From Sedimentisphaerales bacterium (GTDB taxonomy: Bacteria > Planctomycetota > Phycisphaerae > Sedimentisphaerales > Anaerohalosphaeraceae), in assembly GCA_028282905.1 (NCBI GenBank), contig JANQGW010000115.1:1-32210 (forward strand): 32,210 bases of DNA. Reading direction: 5' to 3'. Below, one piece after another: positions 7,554 to 17,262 of this stretch. Below the pieces are notes generated by a model that ran no database searches, was not told the DNA's origin, and saw only the letters and a program-made list of their open reading frames with translations. The translations under genes were made by a program, and so were the position numbers. The first letter of the stretch is position 1, and every line of letters starts with the position of its first letter.

Positions 7554-8405
7554 CTATGGCCCAATGTATTGCAGATACGGAAAGCCCATAGCCAACCAAT
7601 CTGCATCGTCATTAGAGACGTAATCAGCCAATGGGCCGTCTTTTTGCTCCAATGTCGTTTGAATGAGTTGGGCATCGTGCCACGTTCGACTTTCAGCATG
7701 ACCATCGGCAAAACAGAAAGTACTACTGTTTCCGTGCCACAAAGCCACCGGATCAGCATATTCATCTAAATGATCTGCTGGATGGGGAATGAAATTCCAG
7801 GCATCCCGATTCATTCCCTTCCCGTATGCTTCTTCGACGAATATATATTTACTGCTGGGAGACTTTATATCAGTTTTGCGAGTTATATCGGTGTAGTTGT
7901 TCGTGATACTGAATTTTGTTAAATTGGGATTGTGAGTGACACCATGCAACCCGGCAGGGATTGAGTAGCTACGATAGCCACCATCGCCTCTGCAAGTTGG
8001 GTCCATTGGTGGGCTTGAGTACCGAGGATCACTTGCACAATGATAAACATCTACAGTTTCCAAGTAAGGAAATAAAACCCCATTTTCAATCCCGGCAATT
8101 TCTTCGGCAGTTGTACAGTTGTCCGGGTCATTGGGGGCTACAACCCACGAATACTGAGGGCAGCCTGCGCTAACGGGCCTCGGATTAGCTATTGCAATAC
8201 CGTTGTCATTCATTTCGGCGTAGATTAACCACGCTTTACCGAGGGCACTGATATTGGCTAAACAAACAACCTCGCGAGCCTTTTTCTTTGACAGGGAAAA
8301 AGCAGGCAGTGCGATTGACACCATAATAGCGATGATGCCAATAACTACCATTAACTCAATCAACGTAAATCCCGGTTTTCTTCTTTGGATTTTTTTTCGA
8401 GTCAC
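7554..8405 (-). CDS. Prepilin-like (type II secretion pseudopilin) protein, DUF1559-like
   Basis: This 283-residue protein carries a prepilin leader with the cleavage site KPG/FTLIELMVVIGII (Phe13, Glu17 at +5) and one N-terminal membrane helix, followed by a long extracytoplasmic domain. The C-terminal part has ALWHGNSSTFCFADGHAESR, the H-x9-DG region of planctomycete pseudopilins, so it would be cut by the prepilin peptidase and displayed or assembled at the membrane. It begins with GTG at 8405, supported by GGAG about nine bases upstream. Planctomycetes carry many such solitary prepilins, and the role of any single copy is unknown. It sits between the methyltransferase operon and the RHS locus inside the island and may be plain cargo. 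Confidence 0.85.
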   Translation of the reverse strand: MTRKKIQRRKPGFTLIELMVVIGIIAIMVSIALPAFSLSKKKAREVVCLANISALGKAWLIYAEMNDNGIAIANPRPVSAGCPQYSWVVAPNDPDNCTTAEEIAGIENGVLFPYLETVDVYHCASDPRYSSPPMDPTCRGDGGYRSYSIPAGLHGVTHNPNLTKFSITNNYTDITRKTDIKSPSSKYIFVEEAYGKGMNRDAWNFIPHPADHLDEYADPVALWHGNSSTFCFADGHAESRTWHDAQLIQTTLEQKDGPLADYVSNDDADWLAMGFPYLQYIGP

Positions 8406-8478
8406 TTGGCAATCTCCAATCGTTTAAGGTTGTTTGCAATAACACTAACCCTGTTAATGGCTGTTAAATGCCGTCTTA

Positions 8479-8793
8479 TTAACTATAATTGTAAAGCCAG
8501 AAAAGAATCACATAGCCAATAAGAAACAGCCAGTGTTTGGTTGGCTCTTTCTTGAAATATGACATCGCAAACAAGGGTATAAATGAGTAAAAAAAGATCC
8601 TGCTGAATAAGCTGTATATTCCAGATGTGGCCCCTAAAGAATTGAGATACGCTTGACAATTCTCACAAGGGTCTTGCGTTCCCAATTCAGCCATGATTTG
8701 GATAGCCTTGCCAAGATAACGCACTCCAATAAAGTGTGAAATAAAAGCCGCTATTACAACAGCCAAAGAAAGATATAGATACTTTCGCTTCAT
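8479..8793 (-). CDS. Small membrane protein, function unknown
   Basis: This 104-residue protein has a membrane helix at about 5-27, a polar stretch with CENC (a possible metal or disulfide pair), then two more hydrophobic stretches at about 61-78 and 87-102. The start at ATG 8793 has AGGA eight bases upstream. It is 29 bases downstream of the immunity-like gene on the same strand, so it is probably cotranscribed with the RHS locus. It could be a second immunity or accessory membrane protein, but no family is recognised. Confidence 0.6.
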   Translation of the reverse strand: MKRKYLYLSLAVVIAAFISHFIGVRYLGKAIQIMAELGTQDPCENCQAYLNSLGATSGIYSLFSRIFFYSFIPLFAMSYFKKEPTKHWLFLIGYVILFWLYNYS

Positions 8794-8822
8794 GGATTTT
8801 TCCTAACTCTAATTGCTCTTTG

Positions 8823-9113
8823 TCATTGTTTGGCAATTTGCCATTCTGACTCTTTACTGTCACGCCATGCATGCCAACCCAATGGAAGATCATGCAGTTC
8901 TTTTAAGGTGGAATCCATTTTTACAATCTCACCCAATCCAACAATTCTTGCATCTTCTTCACTTGTCGGCCCAGAATAGCCATGAAACTGCCATGCCCCA
9001 TCGTCAGCGTCGTGAGTAACATAGTGTATCCAGTCATTGCCTCCTATAATTTTTTTGCTCGTAAAAACTGCAACATTGGGTGGATCATCAAAAGGCCATT
9101 TTTCATTTTTCAT
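8823..9113 (-). CDS. Immunity-like protein for the RHS toxin (DUF2185-like)
   Basis: This soluble 96-residue acidic protein has the pattern THDADDGAWQF (33-43) and DLPLGWHAWR (75-84) with LGEIVKMD between. I associate this with a family of small proteins often found next to polymorphic toxins (DUF2185, I believe also called Imm33; the name is from memory). Its ATG overlaps the RHS stop codon by four bases, the usual coupling of a toxin and its immunity gene. It probably binds and neutralises the HNH nuclease tip of the RHS protein in the cytoplasm of the producing cell. The neutralising role is inferred from position and family. Confidence 0.7.
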   Translation of the reverse strand: MKNEKWPFDDPPNVAVFTSKKIIGGNDWIHYVTHDADDGAWQFHGYSGPTSEEDARIVGLGEIVKMDSTLKELHDLPLGWHAWRDSKESEWQIAKQ

Positions 9114-12100
9114 TCTACTTTATTTCCTTTCTTTATATTCCTTTTCCGTGAGATTACTTTTGCATTTGAATAGCTATTTGTTCCCCCCTTTGACTTAGGG
9201 AATATATGATCGACCTGTGCTTCATTTGAAGGAGGTGCTACACCTTTTACATGTTTCTTCGGAAGTACTAAAAGTTCACCTGTGTCATCATCTAAAAGTG
9301 AACCCTTGTTTTTTTGCATATTAGCAGCGCGAATATTCTTTTTCTGTGTTGCAGTGAACTTCTTTCCAGCCCCAACACTCTTATGGTCTTTTAAGTGAGA
9401 ATAAGGGCCTTTGCTTTTTGTTGTAACACATCCCTTTGTCTTTGTAAATGCTTTGTGCATTGACAAGGCTTGGAATGCCGCTAATCCCATGCGAATTTGG
9501 GTCTCAGTAAAGCCCATTTCTTCAGCTTTGCTGACAACCATTGTCACCGCCACCTGGCTTGCAGCCATAACAGCGGCTTGTTTAGCAATATAAGCAGCGC
9601 CTTTTTTCAGGCCAAGTTTTGCCGCTTCTTTACCGATAACCGTAACACCACCTGCAGCACCAACAATTGTACAGGTCGTTTCTGTTACACGAGCCGTAGT
9701 ATAAATGGCCTGTGTTCGATTGGCGACCTTTTCCGTCGATTCGCATAAGTTACAGCAGATAATCATTGCTTCTTCCAAAAGCGCACGATCCGGGCTTATC
9801 GCTCCACCGGCAGGATCATCGCTGGCTAAATGAAAAGCGGTCTTCATTAACCGTTCATCTTTGGGGCTGACTATCCATTGACCCTTGTAAAACTCATTTG
9901 AAGTACTCATCATCACGTTTTGTTGGCCGCGATACTGGTTGTATAGTCTCACAATTTCATCAACTTGTGCATATAGCTGGTCGTCAGAGCAATTACCATT
10001 CATCGCCATAACGCCCAATTGCTGGAGTGCCTGCTGGACTTTCTGGTGCTGCTGCCGTGTCTGGTCAATGACCTCTCGGAATTCCGCCTTGCTGACTAAG
10101 CCCCACGGGTCAATATACATTGACGGATTGGACATGCAGTATTCGTACAGGCTCATGCTGTCGGCATAACCAATGGGGTCAAAGGCCAGCCACCTGCCCG
10201 TTTCAGGTTCATAAGGCCGTCCGTGCGTATGGTACAAGCCTGTTTCGACATCAAAGCGATACCCAGCAAATAGGAACGGATTGCCGGACTTGCTTTCCTC
10301 GCCATCCTCAATGGACAATTTTCCGTAAACGTCATAGTTCCAGAATTCCCGGTCTTCTTCCCGGTCAAATCGACCGCCCACTAATCCACGAACAGAACCA
10401 AGGGCATCACGCAGATAGTACCAGTCTGATTCTTGAGTTGAGGGCATATCCCAAACACCGGCGAAATAAGCAAAATCCTCAAAATTGATAATCTCATCAT
10501 TGTTATTATCGAAATTTCCATCCCAAATGCCTGTATCGTTCGGGTCGGAAAGCCACGCCGCGCAGAAGTCCACAAAATCATCCCAATCATTCGGGTCGCC
10601 AGCATGATATGGCGTAAACATGGCTAATATTTCATTGACACCGTTACCGTAAACGTACTCACGCTCAAGAACAGAGGTTGTACTATCGTCATATTCAGCA
10701 ATCACCCGGCCAGCCGTATCATAGAAGAAATAAGTTGTGTCAGAACCAACGGTTTTGTAAATCCTTCTCCCCAGAGCGTCAAAGGCATATTCGGCAATCG
10801 TTACCAAATTTGAATCTTCAACTTCGGTCAGTCGATTTCGGTAGTCGTATGAATAGTTGTGGTATTCATTGCCTGCTTTATTCCATTGCTTGGTGACATT
10901 GCCGTTGTCATCATGCGTAAATTGGTATGTCGTCGAAAGACCCAATGCGGTATCCTTGACGGTTGAATACTGATTGACCAAGTTGTGATTATACTCTGAG
11001 GTGATCTGGATACCGTTTTCATTGGTCACATAAACAGCATCACGGTTGCCAAGATGATCGTAGTTAAATTGCTCAGTTTTGACAACGGGTGTCTCAGCCT
11101 CACTGCTCATCATCACCGAACTGGCTGCCAGACTCATCGGAGCCATCGCCAGCGAACTTTCAGCCAGTACCGGCTGCTGTGCCGCCAGCATGTCCTCTGT
11201 ATAGGTCGCATTGCCATCTGTATCAAAGGTGGTAATCGTATCGGTGACAAGTTTCCCCTTGCTGTCATAAGATTTACTGGCAACGACAGTATCACCGCTA
11301 TCGGGGTACATGGCAAACAGTACGATCCGGTCTTTGTTATCCCAGATTATCTGGGCAATGATGTCACCATTATCATTTTTGACCGACTCGGTTGTATAGT
11401 TTTTGGGAACATCGCTGCCAAATTCAGCAAAGGTATAAATTGGCTCATCAGGATTAAAGGCAATGGCTTCAATGGATTTCACTGAATTTAGGAAAGCGTT
11501 AATATTTCTAAATCCCGCTTCTGCGAGAAGGTTTTCCATTTGCTCTAATCGCTGTGCAACAAGAGCCTCATTCGCCGCATTATGAACAACCTCACGGCCA
11601 TTGACCCATGCGGACGCAAATAATACAAGGTTATTCATCGACGACGGTTCGCCGTCAATGTGCAAAGCCACCACACCGTCTGGGTCAGCATACGTCACCT
11701 TTTCAAGCCGACGCAGCGTGTCATATTCATACACATCATAAACCGGTGTTGTCAGGTGGTTATATTTGCATTTTTCACGATTTCCAACGATGTCATAAGT
11801 ATAATCAAAGTCCAGGATCGGCAGGCTATTAACATCAACGCTTTTGCATTCGATCACGCGCCCTAAATCATCAAAGGCGAATTGCTGTGTCGTGTCCGCT
11901 TCCGAGTAATCAATCGTTTCGGTATTGCGTCCAATGTAATCATAGGTTACGATCTGGTCATTGCCTTTGCTGATAGTCTCAATGCGGCCTAAACCGTCAT
12001 GCGTAAAGGTCAGAGTTGTGTCGCCGTGTGTTTGCGTAAGCGGATTTCCAGCCCCGTCATACGTCCAGATCGTCGTTTTGCTGATGCTGTTGGCATCATA

Positions 12101-15100
12101 TTGAGCCGTTTCACTGGTTTGTGCCCCAAAACCGTTGTAAGTAAACACCGAAGCGGATACGAGGGTCGTATCAACCATCTTATCAGTATAGGTCAGTTGA
12201 CCGGCCCCGTCATATACGAACTCGGTTAAAAATTCCAGCGTGCCAGTGCTGTCCGGCCCGTCCGGGTCGTCACTCTTATAAATCACATTGCCAAGCTGAT
12301 CGTACCAGTAATAGATTTTCGAGCCATCCCGTTTAATTTCAACATCAACCTCACCAATGAGATTGTAAGCATACTCGACCGTTTCATTGTCGGGATAGGT
12401 AATCTTTGTCACCTGTCCGTTTTCATTATATTCGTATTCCGTTATCTGGATGGTAGTGGCCGTGTCATTCGGGTCATACGCCTTCGCCTGATACAATTGA
12501 TTCAGGCGGTTATAGACCGCCTCGATTTTACGGTTTTCCTTGCTGGTTCCGTAATCCTCAATTGTCTGCTTGACATTGCCAAAACCGTCATACGCCGTAA
12601 ACGTCACCACATCGTCAGGAGCGGTTTCGTGCGTAATCCTGTTTAATCCATCATAAGTAAAGCGGGTATTCGGGTCTCCTGCTGAAATATCCCCGCTGCC
12701 ATCCTTATCCAGCAGCCTTGCCGACAATCTGCCATTTGTGTCATACAGCATAAAGGCAGTAATCGTGTAATCATTTCCACCGTCCGGGTCGTTTTCATAG
12801 TTTTCAACTTTTGCGACCTGCGAACCTAAATCGGCATCGGTGCTGTTGTAATTAATCTTTTCCCAATTGCCTTCCGGGTCAGTGACTAAAATCCGTCTGC
12901 CAATATTGTCATAGCCAAATTGTGTTCTGGCGACAGTTTCCGACAAACCAACATAAACCTTCTGTTCGCTTAATAGACCATTCGGTTCATACACAAAGTC
13001 CGTGACTAAATCCGTCCCTAAGTCAATATCTCCGCTTTCGTTGGGATCAGCCATCACTGCCTGTTGGGTGATATTTCCAAATCTGCCATAGACCGTCCGT
13101 GTTTGACGCACCGGGAAATCATCATTTTCGTTTTCGGGGTCAAGACCGTCATAGGTCATTTGTTTCGTGACCTGTCCCAAGCTGTTATAGGTATTCTCGA
13201 TGTAGTGACCTTCGGGATTAGTCGTTTTCTCCAAACGGCCATAAGCATCATAAGTATTCAGCGTGACATACGCATTGGGGTCTGCCGGGTCGTTCGGGTC
13301 GATGCTCTTATAGACCAAACCGCCGTCGGTATAATACTTGCTGTAAAGAAATCCGTTCGGGTCAATAACAATGGCCTGCCTGTTTTGGTCATTGTATCGG
13401 AACTCCGTGGTAATGGCGTTTGGTTCAGCAGAGGCCAGCTTACATTTAATATCAAAACGTAAGTTGCCCGCAATATCGTATTCGTAGTGTGACGTGAAAT
13501 CCTTATCATTGTCGATGCTGTTTGGCTCAAAACATAACCGCTCAAAAATAGGATTACCCAGCGTGTCATATTCGGTACGGCTGTCAGACAGAATCGTACC
13601 ATCGGATTCACAGGCAATCACCCGCGTCACGTCCCCGGATTCATCATAAAACTTTTCTGTATAGGGGCCGGGCTTGCTACCCTGATAGGTGCGTTTGAGC
13701 CGGTCGTAATTATCATATTCATAGATCAGCAAAGAACCGTCCGGGCTGGACTGCCATTTCAGGTTGCCGTTATCATCATAGCCGTAACCGGAAGCCTGAA
13801 CAATCGTATCATTGGGGTAAGTGCCATATCCAACGTATTCGGCTGTAACCAAACCTCGACCGTCACGGTCTGTCTGAACCCACTTGCCGGTCGGATACAG
13901 AACTTTTTCAATTTCCCCTTGAAGATTATAGATAAACTCCGTGGTTAGATTCGTCCGGCCTGTGCCGAAATCCTCAATAATCTTCTTTTTCTTGCCGTTC
14001 TTATAATATTCATACTTGGAGATAATCCAATTATTCGGATCGGCAGTCATGTTTTGTTGGTAGCTAAACGAGCCATCAACCTTATATTTGCCAATCATTT
14101 CGACTTTTCCATCATCGTTATAGGTATAGCGGGTCTGGCTGATTAAGTTCAAAGAGGTGTCGGCATTGTTTGGATCGGAATCTTTATGGATTACAAACTC
14201 GCTAACCAATTCGCCGCCCGTACCATAGGATTTACCCGTCATAACTCCATCGGGGTTGGTTTCGCGTGTGACCTGTCCAAAAGAATTATATTTGTAAGTG
14301 GTCGCAGCCCCATTGACCGTTATCGAATCCAGAAAACCCGTATCGGAATTATAGCTGTAAGAGGTTCGCAAGTTCCGATTATCATCCAATTTCCGGGTTT
14401 CCGTCAGCACCCGTTGCGCATCATCATAGGTATAGACAATTTCCTGTTGACCGACAACCGTGTTCGGATCGGTCTGGGTTTGGAGCAGATAGGTCGTGGC
14501 AACTCCAAAATAAGAATGGCTTTGATAATCATATTCTGTAATTCCACCACGAGGATTAATCTGCTTGGTCAATCGCCGCGCATCGCCTTTTTGTTCATAG
14601 GTAAATTGCTGACGCATTGAGTTGGCATCATTGTCAAGATTAATAATATACGATTCAACCAAATCTCCGTTTTCATAGCGGGCGTAATCGGCCCGTTTGC
14701 CGTTCGGATAGGTCGTTGTATAATGACCGTTCGGGTCATAAATCGTATAGGAGGTTGTATAAGTGTCTCCTGTGGGATTTGTTGCGCTATCGCTTAGTGT
14801 GCCATATTCAATCTGTTCTTTGATATTTGAAAAGGTATCGTCGGAATAGACCACTTTGGTTAAACGGTATTCACTGGAGTCGGTATAACGCTTTTCCAGC
14901 ATTGTTCCGGCATCTTCATCAATCGTCCGATCAAATGTCGTGACCAGACTGCCTGAGTCATTGCGGACTTGCTGTCGGGTTAAAATCGGCTTAGTACTCT
15001 GATAAAGAGCTTTAGCCGCCGACAGGCGAATCTCGTCAATTTCAACAGCATCGCCGGAGATTTCTATTCTAAACTGCGGGTCGTTGTTGAAACTGCCGTT

Positions 15101-17059
15101 GATTGGTTCATCTTCATAGACACTGCTGTCCCAATAGTCTCCACCATACCACCATATCCCTTCATTGGCGTCTTCGACTTCGGTAAAGGTGATTTGGGCT
15201 AAGAGTCGATCATCGACATCAACGGTGGTTTCAGTGGTATAAAGTGAAATCGTCGCCGTGCCGGTTGTGCTGTCACCGGAAATCGCTTTAACCTTTGCTT
15301 CCAATAGGTACAGGACATTGTCATATATCCGCGCAGGCGAAGTATATTCAATGCCGTCACCATTAGGACGCAGCACCTGATCGTCGTCCGGCGGGTCGCT
15401 GCTGTTGGGGTCATGAATATATATATCCATGTTTGAGGTGTTTGCAATATCAATCCAATCCCAACCGGTGGGTAATTCATTACTGCTTGTTCCAGCCGTT
15501 ATGTCCGGGGCCTCAAAACTGTAATTCTTGACATACAGCCAGCCAACCGGCTCAATTTCACCGTAATCAATGGTAGTATAGGTATTTTCGACAATCGACA
15601 CATTATTAACATTATAGCGTTTACTGACTAAATCGGTACTGCCATAGTATTCGACGTGTTCATATTCCCCGTTACCGCAGCTTCCACAACCGCCGCCCTG
15701 GAATTTGGTTACTCTGTCCAGTGAATCAAATTCAAGCTGCCACTGACGGTCAGGCTCTTGGGGCCAACTGCTGCTCGTGTCAGGACGAGTCTTATAGATA
15801 ACATTCGGGTCATTGCCGTCACCGCCCCAAGTGTAAGCATAATAGGCGGTCGCTTCGGAGATAGAATTAGGGTCGGTAGTATTATAGCCGTTATAGATAT
15901 ATTTGAGTTTGGCGGGACTGTGGTATTCATACACGCACGTCCATACCCTTTCACCTTCACCGGGGTCTTCGCTCGATTCACAAAATTCGATATAGCTGAT
16001 ATAATACTTAGTGCTGGCCCCCTCGTTTGTATAAGGCGTATCACAATGGAAGTAATAGGCTCCTAAATTCCCCATGTCATATTTGATATATCGGTCAGTC
16101 GTTGCTTTATAACTCCAGCCAGTTGTGGCGATATATTTCGGCAAGCCATTGACCGGCTCTTTCCAACCGGGGAATTTGACACGGTAAAATGTACCGCTGG
16201 CTGGAATAACTGATCCACAATAGTTATAAGGGGGATAGGCTTCAGTCCCCGATGTGCAATTCAACCAACCGCCGCTGGTGTATTCCAATTCCCAGACGGA
16301 GTTCTGTTCGTCATAGTCTCGCTCAATCGTTTCAATCCAGCCGATATTGTTACCGTCCTTGAGGTCGGGCTTGAAAACAACCGGATTAAAGTCGCGCAGG
16401 GGGTTCTGCTTGACGGTCATCGAACCGGAAGTTTCCGCTAATCTTGCATAGCTATTATCGTGTTGCTGAAAATATTTTACTGAAATGTTAAATTGGCTAT
16501 CATTGTACTGCGAACTACACTTACTGACGGTCGGACTAAGAGACATTCTGAAAGTTTGACCGCCATACATTCGCAAGGCATATTTACAATTAGCCCGGTC
16601 AACATTGACTTTGCTGTATTTACAACCGCCGTTGCTCTTTGGAATCGGGTAATCACCCGTAAAAGTAATTCCATCAGGAAAGATGTATTCAAAGGCTTTT
16701 TCATTGCCGTTAATCTCAATTATGGCGTAGTAATCGCCAGACGGATAACTATCACCGCAGGGATTCTTACCATCGCACATTGCATCATGTGTATCAACAA
16801 CGGCGAATACATAGGCCGTTCCGCTTTCACCGGATTCGGGAGCCTGGCAAGCCCCCGCGGTCAGGGTGATACCGGAACTGACACTGCCAACCTCTTTACC
16901 GCTGGCCCATTGGAAATAAGCCCGGCCTCTGCCCCATATATTGCACGCACCGCCATCGGTATCAATACAATCCGGGCAATCAGCAGCCAAAGCATAAACA
17001 TTTAGAATTAAAAAAATTGCAGCACAAAAGACAAAGGCTGATGCAAGATGCTTCTTCAT
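9110..17059 (-). CDS. Giant secreted RHS/YD-repeat protein with C-terminal HNH nuclease toxin
   Basis: A polypeptide of 2649 residues with a Sec signal peptide (1-26, hydrophobic core ending ALA). YD repeats (Y.Y...G.. units, such as YTYDDAQRVLTET) fill about 700-2150. A dockerin-like EF-hand segment with FDNNNDEIINFEDFAYFAG lies at about 2150-2203. The RHS core follows (RDALGSVRGL near 2220, GRWLAFDPIGYAD, ending NPSMYIDPWGL at 2321), and then a 328-residue variable tip. The last 100 residues resemble HNH nucleases: NEAQVDHIFPKSKGGTNS with Asp2617-His2618, then Asn2632 and Asn2641. The RHS shell would encapsulate the tip, self-cleavage near DPWGL would free it, and the nuclease would attack DNA of competing cells. 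GGGAG before ATG 17059 supports the start. No VgrG, PAAR or Tc toxin partner is nearby, so the export route is open. The immunity-like gene follows directly. Confidence 0.9.
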   Translation of the reverse strand: MKKHLASAFVFCAAIFLILNVYALAADCPDCIDTDGGACNIWGRGRAYFQWASGKEVGSVSSGITLTAGACQAPESGESGTAYVFAVVDTHDAMCDGKNPCGDSYPSGDYYAIIEINGNEKAFEYIFPDGITFTGDYPIPKSNGGCKYSKVNVDRANCKYALRMYGGQTFRMSLSPTVSKCSSQYNDSQFNISVKYFQQHDNSYARLAETSGSMTVKQNPLRDFNPVVFKPDLKDGNNIGWIETIERDYDEQNSVWELEYTSGGWLNCTSGTEAYPPYNYCGSVIPASGTFYRVKFPGWKEPVNGLPKYIATTGWSYKATTDRYIKYDMGNLGAYYFHCDTPYTNEGASTKYYISYIEFCESSEDPGEGERVWTCVYEYHSPAKLKYIYNGYNTTDPNSISEATAYYAYTWGGDGNDPNVIYKTRPDTSSSWPQEPDRQWQLEFDSLDRVTKFQGGGCGSCGNGEYEHVEYYGSTDLVSKRYNVNNVSIVENTYTTIDYGEIEPVGWLYVKNYSFEAPDITAGTSSNELPTGWDWIDIANTSNMDIYIHDPNSSDPPDDDQVLRPNGDGIEYTSPARIYDNVLYLLEAKVKAISGDSTTGTATISLYTTETTVDVDDRLLAQITFTEVEDANEGIWWYGGDYWDSSVYEDEPINGSFNNDPQFRIEISGDAVEIDEIRLSAAKALYQSTKPILTRQQVRNDSGSLVTTFDRTIDEDAGTMLEKRYTDSSEYRLTKVVYSDDTFSNIKEQIEYGTLSDSATNPTGDTYTTSYTIYDPNGHYTTTYPNGKRADYARYENGDLVESYIINLDNDANSMRQQFTYEQKGDARRLTKQINPRGGITEYDYQSHSYFGVATTYLLQTQTDPNTVVGQQEIVYTYDDAQRVLTETRKLDDNRNLRTSYSYNSDTGFLDSITVNGAATTYKYNSFGQVTRETNPDGVMTGKSYGTGGELVSEFVIHKDSDPNNADTSLNLISQTRYTYNDDGKVEMIGKYKVDGSFSYQQNMTADPNNWIISKYEYYKNGKKKKIIEDFGTGRTNLTTEFIYNLQGEIEKVLYPTGKWVQTDRDGRGLVTAEYVGYGTYPNDTIVQASGYGYDDNGNLKWQSSPDGSLLIYEYDNYDRLKRTYQGSKPGPYTEKFYDESGDVTRVIACESDGTILSDSRTEYDTLGNPIFERLCFEPNSIDNDKDFTSHYEYDIAGNLRFDIKCKLASAEPNAITTEFRYNDQNRQAIVIDPNGFLYSKYYTDGGLVYKSIDPNDPADPNAYVTLNTYDAYGRLEKTTNPEGHYIENTYNSLGQVTKQMTYDGLDPENENDDFPVRQTRTVYGRFGNITQQAVMADPNESGDIDLGTDLVTDFVYEPNGLLSEQKVYVGLSETVARTQFGYDNIGRRILVTDPEGNWEKINYNSTDADLGSQVAKVENYENDPDGGNDYTITAFMLYDTNGRLSARLLDKDGSGDISAGDPNTRFTYDGLNRITHETAPDDVVTFTAYDGFGNVKQTIEDYGTSKENRKIEAVYNRLNQLYQAKAYDPNDTATTIQITEYEYNENGQVTKITYPDNETVEYAYNLIGEVDVEIKRDGSKIYYWYDQLGNVIYKSDDPDGPDSTGTLEFLTEFVYDGAGQLTYTDKMVDTTLVSASVFTYNGFGAQTSETAQYDANSISKTTIWTYDGAGNPLTQTHGDTTLTFTHDGLGRIETISKGNDQIVTYDYIGRNTETIDYSEADTTQQFAFDDLGRVIECKSVDVNSLPILDFDYTYDIVGNREKCKYNHLTTPVYDVYEYDTLRRLEKVTYADPDGVVALHIDGEPSSMNNLVLFASAWVNGREVVHNAANEALVAQRLEQMENLLAEAGFRNINAFLNSVKSIEAIAFNPDEPIYTFAEFGSDVPKNYTTESVKNDNGDIIAQIIWDNKDRIVLFAMYPDSGDTVVASKSYDSKGKLVTDTITTFDTDGNATYTEDMLAAQQPVLAESSLAMAPMSLAASSVMMSSEAETPVVKTEQFNYDHLGNRDAVYVTNENGIQITSEYNHNLVNQYSTVKDTALGLSTTYQFTHDDNGNVTKQWNKAGNEYHNYSYDYRNRLTEVEDSNLVTIAEYAFDALGRRIYKTVGSDTTYFFYDTAGRVIAEYDDSTTSVLEREYVYGNGVNEILAMFTPYHAGDPNDWDDFVDFCAAWLSDPNDTGIWDGNFDNNNDEIINFEDFAYFAGVWDMPSTQESDWYYLRDALGSVRGLVGGRFDREEDREFWNYDVYGKLSIEDGEESKSGNPFLFAGYRFDVETGLYHTHGRPYEPETGRWLAFDPIGYADSMSLYEYCMSNPSMYIDPWGLVSKAEFREVIDQTRQQHQKVQQALQQLGVMAMNGNCSDDQLYAQVDEIVRLYNQYRGQQNVMMSTSNEFYKGQWIVSPKDERLMKTAFHLASDDPAGGAISPDRALLEEAMIICCNLCESTEKVANRTQAIYTTARVTETTCTIVGAAGGVTVIGKEAAKLGLKKGAAYIAKQAAVMAASQVAVTMVVSKAEEMGFTETQIRMGLAAFQALSMHKAFTKTKGCVTTKSKGPYSHLKDHKSVGAGKKFTATQKKNIRAANMQKNKGSLLDDDTGELLVLPKKHVKGVAPPSNEAQVDHIFPKSKGGTNSYSNAKVISRKRNIKKGNKVE

Positions 17060-17262
17060 AATTAACTCCCGTTCAAGTAAAGATTATTCTAAATTATAGC
17101 CCCAAAAGTGGACTCGTCAATTCCAATATTTCTGTCAATGGAGACTTGTTTCCAAACAGTCGAATTTACTTCAAAGGCTATGGGCGCAGAAATGGCCCTC
17201 CACTATAGATAAAGAGTCGTGGCAGCCCATAAACATTGATAAAAATCCTAAAAAAATTTTAA
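17060..17262. other. Region upstream of the RHS gene
   Basis: AT-rich sequence that should contain the RHS promoter on the minus strand. I see no convincing sigma-70 pair, no ORF and no repeat. The adjacent stretch 17263-17616 is described as a candidate structured RNA. Confidence 0.35.
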
